12,547 nucleotides of DNA from Thermacetogenium sp. UBA5472 (GTDB lineage: Bacteria; Bacillota; DSM-12270; Thermacetogeniales; Thermacetogeniaceae). Of the stretch, positions 8,069 to 12,547 are shown in pieces. Position numbers and translations under genes: made by a program. The DNA lies in NCBI GenBank assembly GCA_002426495.1, contig DIQC01000040.1, positions 1-12,547 of the forward strand. The letters run 5' to 3'. Below the pieces are notes generated by a model. The model searched no databases, was not told where the DNA came from, and worked only from the letters and a program-made list of their open reading frames with translations. Within the stretch, counting starts at the first letter, position 1. The number at the start of each line of letters is the position of its first letter.

Positions 8069-8778
8069 CAACAATGCTGGAGTTAGAAGATGTTCATGTC
8101 CATTATGGTGCAATTTGGGCCTTGAAAGGGATCAACCTGACAGTAGGTAAAGGTGAGATTGTCAGTCTGATCGGGGCTAATGGTGCAGGTAAAAGTACCA
8201 CACTAAGGGCAATTTCAGGAATTGTCAAAGCTTCATCTGGTAGGATCTCCTTTCAGGGCGAAGACCTGGACAAAGTGCCTTCTCATGATATTGTTAAGCG
8301 GGGTATAGCTCAGGTACCGGAAGGGCGCCGTGTTTTTGCCAACCTGTCTGTGTTGGAAAACCTGGAGATGGGTGCCTATATCAGGAATGACACAAAGGAA
8401 ATCAAACGGGATTTAGAGGGGGTATTGGTGCGCTTTCCCCGTCTCAAGGAGCGCATCGGTCAGGTTTCCGGTACATTGAGCGGTGGGGAACAGCAGATGC
8501 TGGCTATCGGGCGGGCTTTGATGACCCGGCCCAAGTTGATGCTGCTGGACGAACCCTCTATGGGGCTGGCACCCTTGCTTGTAAAAGAGATATTTTCTAT
8601 TATCGAAGAGATAAATAAGGAAGGGACTACCATATTGTTGGTGGAGCAGAATGCACGTATGGCTCTACAGATCGCCAATCGCGCATATGTTTTAGAGACA
8701 GGGAGAATTGTACTGGATGGTCCTGCTCAGGAGCTGGCTAAACAGGAGGATGTAAAAAAGGCGTATCTTGGCGGCTAA
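8056..8778 (+). CDS. livF: Amino acid ABC transporter ATP-binding protein LivF
   Basis: Second ATPase of the transporter, 240 residues. Walker A GANGAGKS (40-47), signature LSGGEQ (141-146), Walker B LMLLDEP (161-167). The switch position is Gln198 (LVEQNA) where LivG has His. Glutamine here is usual in LivF, so this is not damage. SD AGGAGGTG at 8043-8050 places the start at ATG 8056 rather than ATG 8074. The start lies inside the end of livG, which indicates coupling. No terminator is visible behind it, so transcription may run on into the AcuB-like gene 95 bp downstream. Confidence 0.95.
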   Translation: MGEVATMLELEDVHVHYGAIWALKGINLTVGKGEIVSLIGANGAGKSTTLRAISGIVKASSGRISFQGEDLDKVPSHDIVKRGIAQVPEGRRVFANLSVLENLEMGAYIRNDTKEIKRDLEGVLVRFPRLKERIGQVSGTLSGGEQQMLAIGRALMTRPKLMLLDEPSMGLAPLLVKEIFSIIEEINKEGTTILLVEQNARMALQIANRAYVLETGRIVLDGPAQELAKQEDVKKAYLGG

Positions 8779-8787
8779 AATGGTGGT

Positions 8788-8819
8788 TGGCAAATTAGTG
8801 GTTAGTCTTTGGTCGTTGG
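8788..8819. repeat. Intergenic GT-rich repeat, copy 1
   Basis: These 32 bp begin with TGGCAA and end with GGTCGTTGG. They match 9851-9882 at 24 of 32 positions by ungapped hand alignment. The stretch lies between livF and the AcuB-like gene in a TTAGTGGTTAGT-style, pyrimidine-poor tract (8781-8828). A shorter related tract (TTAGTGGTCAGTTAGCAG) follows that gene at about 9528-9546. It codes for nothing obvious. Confidence 0.5.
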
Positions 8820-8873
8820 TTGTTAGAAGATCTATGTTCGGTGGAAATGTTAAATTCTAAGGAGGCGGTTTTC

Positions 8874-9524
8874 ATGCGTGTGCGTGATAAGATGACTTCC
8901 GATCCAGTATTTATTACACCCCAAACGACTATAGCTGATGCCCTGACATTGATGCGGGAAGGAAATTTCAGACGCTTACCTGTGCTGGACAGGGGTAAGC
9001 TGGTAGGTATCGTTACAGATCGGGATTTAAGTGAGGTCTCTCCCTCACCGGCTACATCATTGAGTGTTTTTGAATTGAATTATCTGTTGTCCAGCACCAA
9101 GATCAAGACGCTCATCAAAAAGCAGCAGGTGATCTCCATCTCCCCAGATGAGATCCTGGAAAAGGCTGCTCTGGTCATGCGTGATCACCAGATCGGTGCT
9201 ATACCGGTAGTAGAAGTTGGTAAACTGGTAGGCATCATTACGGAAAGTGATATTTTCGATGCCTTTATGGAGATGATGGGCCTGCGCGATGCCGGTACTA
9301 GACTGGAACTCGTCCTAGATGACAAGCCAGGAATGCTGGTACGGGTAGCAGAGACCGTCTGGAAAAATGGTGGGGATATTTCTCATCTGGCTGTTTTCCA
9401 TGATACGCCAACAAAAGCCAATCTTGTATTGCAGCTGCGGACAAAAGATGTGGAGCACATTGTCGAAGCCTTAAAGGAACAGGGAATCATAGTCAGGCCA
9501 GCTTCCTGGAAAGGACACGCGTAG
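8874..9524 (+). CDS. AcuB-like CBS-CBS-ACT domain protein
   Basis: Likely cytoplasmic regulatory protein of 216 residues, the length of Bacillus AcuB. Domains: CBS 1 (about 1-55: VRDKMTSDPVFITP then RRLPVLDRGKLVGIVTDRDL), CBS 2 (about 80-135: GAIPVVEVGKLVGIITESDI), and an ACT domain (about 144-210: LELVLDDKPGMLVRVAETVW). Paired CBS domains commonly bind adenine nucleotides and ACT domains commonly bind amino acids. What this one controls is unknown, and AcuB itself is linked to acetoin use. Start: ATG 8874 has AAGGAGG (8859-8865) at 8-nt spacing. A longer in-frame TTG at 8820 lies in repeat sequence without an SD and is rejected. The position between an amino acid transporter and selC suggests a role tied to amino acid catabolism (inference). 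Confidence 0.88.
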   Translation: MRVRDKMTSDPVFITPQTTIADALTLMREGNFRRLPVLDRGKLVGIVTDRDLSEVSPSPATSLSVFELNYLLSSTKIKTLIKKQQVISISPDEILEKAALVMRDHQIGAIPVVEVGKLVGIITESDIFDAFMEMMGLRDAGTRLELVLDDKPGMLVRVAETVWKNGGDISHLAVFHDTPTKANLVLQLRTKDVEHIVEALKEQGIIVRPASWKGHA

Positions 9525-9582
9525 TAGTTAGTGGTCAGTTAGCAGTTACCCTTTTAGCAAAATATTGTCTGTGGGGCTTTTG

Positions 9583-9611
9583 TGGACGAGTCCGGGGGGT
9601 TGTGGTAAGAT
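9583..9611 (+). promoter_or_regulatory. Candidate promoter of selC
   Basis: TGGACG (9583-9588, four of six -35 bases) is followed after 17 bp by TAAGAT (9606-9611, four of six). The -10 is preceded by TGTGG, matching the extended -10 form (TRTGn) common in Gram-positive promoters. Transcription would start about 5 nt before the tRNA. The tRNA may therefore be transcribed on its own rather than from the liv operon. Confidence 0.45.
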
Positions 9612-9622
9612 TAATATCTAGT

Positions 9623-9721
9623 GGGGGCGGATTGTGCCTGGTGGTGCGCCTGGACTTCAAATCCAGTGGGAGGCGTGGCTGACACGTCTTCGGTGGGTTC
9701 GATTCCCACACGTTCCCGCCA
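9623..9721 (+). tRNA. selC: Selenocysteine tRNA, anticodon TCA
   Basis: The 99-nt gene folds by hand into a bacterial tRNA-Sec. The acceptor is GGGGGCGG (9623-9630) with ACGTTCCC (9710-9717): seven pairs, two of them G-U, and one G-A mismatch at the inner eighth position. The D arm has six pairs closed by a 4-nt loop TGGT, as in E. coli selC. The anticodon stem CTGGA/TCCAG encloses loop CTTCAAA with anticodon TCA at 9657-9659. A long variable arm (about 9 pairs, apex GGCGTG-gctga-CACGTC) follows, then T arm GTGGG-TTCGATT-CCCAC. Discriminator G9718 and an encoded CCA complete it. The eight-base acceptor, long D stem and long variable arm separate it from a suppressor or Ser tRNA. It decodes UGA as Sec together with SelA and SelB encoded upstream. 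Confidence 0.96.
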
Positions 9722-9757
9722 AATTAATGATTATTAGCGTATTAAATAATAAATTAC

Positions 9758-9796
9758 AAAGCATAGATGCTATTCCAAGTGTCTTATGCTTTTTTT
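9758..9796 (+). terminator. Intrinsic terminator behind selC
   Basis: AAAGCATA (9758-9765) pairs perfectly with TATGCTTT (9785-9792) and merges into a run of seven T (9790-9796). The loop is long (19 nt). It lies 36 nt after the tRNA 3' end, the right place to end selC transcription. Confidence 0.75.
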
Positions 9797-9850
9797 GTTG
9801 CTCTGCGCCATAAGATGTGAGAAGTGGGAGGTTGGAAGTGGGAATAAAGC

Positions 9851-9882
9851 TGGCAAGTTGGTGGTCGATAGTCGGTCGTTGG
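9851..9882. repeat. Intergenic GT-rich repeat, copy 2
   Basis: This partner of 8788-8819 is in direct orientation. It shares the ends TGGCAA and GGTCGTTGG and 24 of 32 positions overall. The two copies bracket the AcuB-like gene and selC. The region around it (9826-9900) is similarly rich in GTTGG/GTGG. Confidence 0.5.
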
Positions 9883-9902
9883 AAAAGAGCTGGCCGGGTG
9901 GA

Positions 9903-9921
9903 AAACTGTCCAAGACAGTTT
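9903..9921. repeat. 8-bp inverted repeat with 3-nt spacer
   Basis: AAACTGTC (9903-9910) and GACAGTTT (9914-9921) are perfect complements around CAA. No T run follows, so it is not a terminator. It could be a protein-binding site or part of a decayed element about 175 bp upstream of gntR. Confidence 0.5.
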
Positions 9922-10095
9922 CTGGTCCATCAGACTTTGTGACTTCCGCTTTTCACCAGCCAAGGGGATCGCTTCTGTGGCTGCTTTCGGTAAATGTTTT
10001 TAAAAGAGTTTTTTACTGAAAAATCAGATGTTTATTTCTTGCGAGATTTGTAGTAAAATTATAGCAGGTGATGGGAAGAAAGGGGTGATATAAAA

Positions 10096-10734
10096 ATGGC
10101 TACCGGGATTAAGTCTGAGAAACTTTTCGAAGTATTGAAAAGTAGGATAGTTCATCTGGAATACAGCCCTGGCCAGGTTCTCAATGAAGCAGATATTGCA
10201 GATGAATTCGATTTGAGCAGGACACCTGTGCGCAAAGCCTTTGAACAGCTAAAAAACGTCAAATTGATGGAGATCATACCTAGATATGGAGCACAGGTTG
10301 CCCCTATCGATTTTAAGTATATGAAGTCGGTATTTGAGGTGGATCGCCAGCTGGAAGGTTTTGCTGCCAGATTGGCGGCAGAGAGAATGACAGATGAAAA
10401 GATCGCCGATATGGAGGCTATTATTGAAAGACTCAAAAGTCTTGATATTGAAAAAGAGTATAAACAGATGATTATAGAAGATGAAAAGTTTCATGAAATC
10501 ATTTTCAAAAGCAGCGGCAATCCCTGTCTGGTAGATATTCTTGATGATCTGCATATGCATACAGAGCGACTTTGGTTCTATGTACAAAAAGATATTACAG
10601 ATGCTAATCTTTTCCTGGATACCATGCCCCAGATAGTTCAAGCTATAAAAGAAAAAGATGCAGATAGGGCTGAGCAAGGTGCACAAAGGCATATCGATGT
10701 CTTTGTGGAGAGGATCAAGCAGGAGCTTTTATAA
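10096..10734 (+). CDS. GntR-family transcriptional regulator, FadR/FCD type
   Basis: DNA-binding regulator of 212 residues. The N-terminal winged helix (about 5-70) contains GQVLNEADIADEFDLSRTPV, with LSRTPVRKAFEQL forming the recognition helix. The all-helical C-terminal half (about 75-210) fits an FCD effector domain: EVDRQLEGFAARLAAERM, EDEKFHEIIFKSSGNP (Asp129, His133) and GAQRHIDVFVERI (His199). The third His that often completes the FCD metal site seems to be replaced by Met177 (hand alignment). FCD regulators sense small carboxylates or amino acid derivatives, and the ligand here is unknown. ATG 10096 has AAAGGGGTGA (10079-10088) at 7 nt. It stands alone, 226 bp before trxB in the same direction. 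The direct repeats and palindrome in that gap are candidate targets. Confidence 0.9.
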   Translation: MATGIKSEKLFEVLKSRIVHLEYSPGQVLNEADIADEFDLSRTPVRKAFEQLKNVKLMEIIPRYGAQVAPIDFKYMKSVFEVDRQLEGFAARLAAERMTDEKIADMEAIIERLKSLDIEKEYKQMIIEDEKFHEIIFKSSGNPCLVDILDDLHMHTERLWFYVQKDITDANLFLDTMPQIVQAIKEKDADRAEQGAQRHIDVFVERIKQELL

Positions 10735-10880
10735 TGATGAGTTGTTAGCTGGTCTCGATAATAAATCGTTATTTGTAAAATAAGATACTATTATAGAAAA
10801 ACTTTAAAAACACAGAAGGTATACCAGAGAAATTGTTGAATATATTCTATTAATACTAAAGATATTCTTGTGAAATACGT

Positions 10881-10894
10881 GATGTATTTACATC
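10881..10894. promoter_or_regulatory. Palindrome GATGTA-TT-TACATC upstream of trxB (putative operator)
   Basis: A perfect 6-bp inverted repeat with a 2-bp centre. It contains the -35 box TTTACA (10887-10892) of the candidate trxB promoter. Its size and symmetry suit a dimeric helix-turn-helix regulator such as the adjacent GntR protein, although the typical GntR core GTnnAC/GTnnnAC is only loosely present. Confidence 0.5.
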
Positions 10895-10914
10895 TGATGG
10901 CAGGTCATTGTAAT
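10887..10914 (+). promoter_or_regulatory. Candidate sigma-A promoter of trxB
   Basis: TTTACA (10887-10892, five of six) and TGTAAT (10909-10914, five of six) are 16 bp apart, the best promoter match in the window by eye. Initiation would fall near 10921, leaving a leader of about 40 nt to the TTG start. The rest of the 226-bp gtnR-trxB spacer is AT-rich and has no gene. Confidence 0.55.
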
Positions 10915-10928
10915 GTAAATGTAATGTA
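10909..10928. repeat. Two direct repeats TGTAATGTA, 11-bp period
   Basis: TGTAATGTA occurs at 10909-10917 and again at 10920-10928, separated by AA. The period of 11 bp is about one helical turn, so proteins bound to both would lie on the same DNA face. The first copy covers the candidate -10 and the second covers the predicted start site. Confidence 0.6.
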
Positions 10929-10960
10929 TATGGTTTTTGCGCTGAAAGGAGGAGGGTGTC

Positions 10961-12187
10961 TTGTCCGAAGTTTATGACATCATTGTAGTCGGTGGAGGGC
11001 CTGCAGGGCTGTCAGCGGGCATCTATGGTGCCAGATCTCGCTTAAAAACTGTTATTTTACAGAAGGGAACACTGGGTGGCCAGGCAGCAACTACTGCGGA
11101 ATTAGAGAACTATCCGGGCTTTCCTAGGGGAACAACTGGTCCTGGTCTGACTGAGGCTATGGCTGAGCATGCCATGAGTTTCGGTACGGAGATAATTAAT
11201 GAAGAGGTAGTTAAGCTTGAGCTGGATGGGAATATTAAGACTGCCCGCACAAAGGGCGGCGGAGAATATTCTTCCAAAATCATAATCCTGGCTCCCGGAG
11301 CTGCTCCCAGAACACTAAATGTCAAAGGTGAGCAGGAACTGCGGGGAAAGGGCGTTTCCTATTGTGCTACCTGTGATGCCGACTTTTTCGAAGAACTCGA
11401 TGTGGTAGTTGTGGGCAATGGTGACGCTGCTATTGAAGAGGCCATCTACCTGACAAAGTTTGCCGAAACTGTGGCCATTATTGTTATTCATGATGAAGGG
11501 GTCCTGGACTGCAACAAGGTCAGTGCAGAAAAAGCATTTGCCAACCCCAAGATTAAATGGGTCTGGAACTCTGTTCTGGAGGAGATCAAAGGGGATGGCA
11601 TCGTGGAGAGTGTTGTCCTCAAGAATATTAAAACAGGCGAGCTTTCCGAAATGGAAACTAACGGGGTGTTCTTCTTTGTGGGCACTGTCCCCAAAACAGA
11701 AATGCTCAAGGGAAAGGTAGACCTGAATGAAACGGGTCATATCATCACCAATGACCGGATGGAGACATCTATTCCGGGAGTATATGCAGCAGGGGATGTC
11801 AGGGAGAAATTCCTGAGACAGGTGGTCACCGCTGCCAGTGATGGGGCTATAGCTGCTGTTGCCGCAGAAAAATACTTGGCTGAAGAGGAAGGTTTTCAAG
11901 AGCAGGTTTTAAATTCAGAAAAACCAGTAATGGTCGCCTTCTGGGCTCCTCAGGTAGAAGAAAGTATCGCTGCCATATCAGAGTTGGAAAAATTAGCTGA
12001 TCAGCGAGTAGAGGATGTCAAGCTGGTGAAGATCGATACATATCGTAATCAAAAGACTGCCACGCGATATGGGATTGAAGAGATACCGAGTGTTTTGTTT
12101 TTCATTAAAGGGAAAGTGGCAGCGAGAATATCGGGCAGTATCAGCCGGGAAGATGTGCTGAGCCGGCTCGATGCCTTAAATAAATAA
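10961..12187 (+). CDS. trxB: Thioredoxin reductase-like flavoprotein fused to a cysteine-less thioredoxin domain
   Basis: Cytoplasmic FAD enzyme that probably reduces thioredoxin. The 408-residue product is about 90 longer than ordinary TrxB. FAD motif GGGPAG (11-16), GGQAATTAELENYPGFP (39-55), redox pair Cys135/Cys138 in SYCATCDADFF, second nucleotide motif VVGNGDAAIEEA (150-161), and the FAD-closing GVYAAGDVREKFLRQVVTAA (273-292). The arginine motif (HRRxxxR) that normally follows the second nucleotide motif and holds the NADPH 2'-phosphate is absent: the sequence reads VIHDEGVLDCNK (175-186). From about 310 a thioredoxin fold follows (VMVAFWAPQVEESIAAISELEKLA, then IEEIPSVLFFIKG with cis-Pro376), but the CxxC is replaced by Val332-Glu-Glu-Ser335. 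Start is TTG 10961 behind AAAGGAGGAGGG (10945-10956). trxA follows 24 bp later. Confidence 0.93.
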   Translation: MSEVYDIIVVGGGPAGLSAGIYGARSRLKTVILQKGTLGGQAATTAELENYPGFPRGTTGPGLTEAMAEHAMSFGTEIINEEVVKLELDGNIKTARTKGGGEYSSKIIILAPGAAPRTLNVKGEQELRGKGVSYCATCDADFFEELDVVVVGNGDAAIEEAIYLTKFAETVAIIVIHDEGVLDCNKVSAEKAFANPKIKWVWNSVLEEIKGDGIVESVVLKNIKTGELSEMETNGVFFFVGTVPKTEMLKGKVDLNETGHIITNDRMETSIPGVYAAGDVREKFLRQVVTAASDGAIAAVAAEKYLAEEEGFQEQVLNSEKPVMVAFWAPQVEESIAAISELEKLADQRVEDVKLVKIDTYRNQKTATRYGIEEIPSVLFFIKGKVAARISGSISREDVLSRLDALNK

Positions 12188-12211
12188 GCAAAAGGTGAGG
12201 AGGTGAACATA

Positions 12212-12526
12212 ATGCTGGAATTGGATAAGAAAAATTTTGAGGAAGAGGTTTTGAAGGCTGAGGGTTTAGTAATGGTGGATTTCTGGAGCCCGAAGTGTGA
12301 ACCCTGTAAAGCATTGATGCCTCATGTAGCGGAGTTGGCTGAAAATTATCAGGAGAAGGCTAAGTTCTGCAAACTGGATACCGCATCTAATAGGAGATTG
12401 TCGATCAGCCAGAAGGTAATGGGGCTGCCGACAATTGCCTTTTACAAAAATGGAGAGAAGATCGCTGAACTAACTAAAGACATAGCTATTGAAGATGTGG
12501 AAGCTAAGCTAAAGGAATTGCTTTAA
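12212..12526 (+). CDS. trxA: Thioredoxin with K-CEPC active site
   Basis: Small electron carrier of 104 residues, presumably reduced by the upstream TrxB and supplying dithiol electrons to a partner reductase. The active site reads FWSPKCEPCKALMP, giving Cys29 and Cys32. Lysine replaces the usual tryptophan before the first cysteine, and Glu-Pro replaces Gly-Pro between them. Non-CGPC thioredoxins are known from amino-acid reductase (grd) systems. The cis-proline is in GLPTIAFYKNG. Start: ATG 12212 with GGAGG at 12199-12203 (8-nt spacing). An upstream in-frame GTG at 12203 lies inside the SD and is rejected. No terminator appears before the window ends 21 bp later, so the operon probably continues, plausibly into grd genes (inference). 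The tail ATGATGGGG from 12527 is open to the edge but too short to assign. Confidence 0.94.
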   Translation: MLELDKKNFEEEVLKAEGLVMVDFWSPKCEPCKALMPHVAELAENYQEKAKFCKLDTASNRRLSISQKVMGLPTIAFYKNGEKIAELTKDIAIEDVEAKLKELL

Positions 12527-12547
12527 ATGATGGGGCTACTTAGTAAA

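Larger units (their letters stand above)
9797..10095. other. Non-coding spacer between selC terminator and gntR
   Basis: I see no convincing gene in these 299 bp. A 77-codon open frame starting at 9786 begins within the terminator, has no SD and no recognisable protein character. The stretch holds GT-rich tracts including repeat copy 2 (9851-9882), a tandem-like GAAGTGGGA pair near 9820-9843, an inverted repeat at 9903-9921, and CAGCCA/TGGCTG (9957-9962 with 9978-9983). At the right end, TAAAAT (10054-10059) is a candidate -10 for gntR, with only a weak -35 (TTTATT at 10031-10036). Confidence 0.6.

Noticed and set aside
8640..8655. Loss of the switch histidine in LivF (VEQN) as a defect
   Set aside because: Glutamine at this position is usual in LivF proteins, so it is a family trait.
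8820..8873. Extended N-terminus of the AcuB-like protein from TTG 8820
   Set aside because: It would begin in repeat sequence without an SD, whereas ATG 8874 has an ideal AAGGAGG and gives the normal family length.
9786..10019. 77-codon open frame between selC and gntR
   Set aside because: It starts inside the selC terminator, has no SD, and its sequence is made of GT-rich repeat and inverted-repeat DNA without protein character.
10249..10692. 147-codon open frame antisense to gntR
   Set aside because: It is a frame shadow of the GntR gene with no domain and no SD-supported start.
10909..10928. Direct repeats as a CRISPR or satellite array
   Set aside because: There are only two 9-bp units with a 2-bp spacer, sitting on a promoter; this fits operator sites and not a CRISPR array.
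11315..11899. 194-codon open frame antisense to trxB
   Set aside because: It lies wholly opposite a well-supported gene, has no SD or recognisable motif, and reads as a frame shadow.

Overview
The window looks like chromosome from an anaerobic, spore-forming Firmicute (Clostridia sensu lato). The evidence is a partial sporulation gene (yyaC family) at the left edge, strong Bacillus/Clostridium-type Shine-Dalgarno sequences before almost every gene, TTG and GTG starts, and a complete selenocysteine (Sec) decoding set (selA, selB, selC). A thioredoxin reductase/thioredoxin pair of the kind that precedes glycine/sarcosine/betaine reductase (grd) genes sits at the right edge. The species cannot be named from the sequence alone, and no grd gene is inside the window.

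Layout. (1) 1-395, minus strand: N-terminal part of a YyaC-type sporulation protein, divergent from the next block across 184 bp that hold a 10-bp inverted repeat. (2) 580-3898: selA-selB, 13 bp apart with the preferred selB start. (3) 3899-4170: regulatory spacer with overlapping inverted repeats and a candidate promoter. (4) 4171-8778: complete branched-chain/hydrophobic amino acid ABC transporter, livK-livH-livM-livG-livF. A 14-bp hairpin with a short T tract separates livK from the membrane and ATPase genes, and the last genes overlap. (5) 8874-9524: AcuB-like CBS-CBS-ACT protein. (6) 9623-9721: tRNA-Sec (anticodon TCA, long variable arm, encoded CCA), followed by an intrinsic terminator. 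(7) 9797-10095: non-coding DNA with diverged intergenic repeats. (8) 10096-10734: GntR/FadR-type (FCD) regulator. (9) 10735-10960: AT-rich control region with a palindrome and two direct repeats placed on a good sigma-A-like promoter. (10) 10961-12526: trxB-trxA.

How the parts may work together (inference). SelA converts Ser-tRNA-Sec, made from selC here, to Sec-tRNA, and SelB delivers it to the ribosome. The likely customers are Sec-containing reductases such as GrdA/GrdB, which draw electrons from thioredoxin. The Liv transporter could bring in amino acid substrates for Stickland-type fermentation, the AcuB-like protein could sense adenylates and an amino acid, and the GntR regulator could control trxBA and whatever lies downstream.

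Most unusual points: the TrxB carries a C-terminal thioredoxin-fold domain that has lost both active-site cysteines, and it also lacks the usual arginine motif for NADPH. The trxB promoter has a layered palindrome/direct-repeat arrangement. The livK leader has two mutually exclusive inverted repeats, one arm of which contains the putative -35 box.
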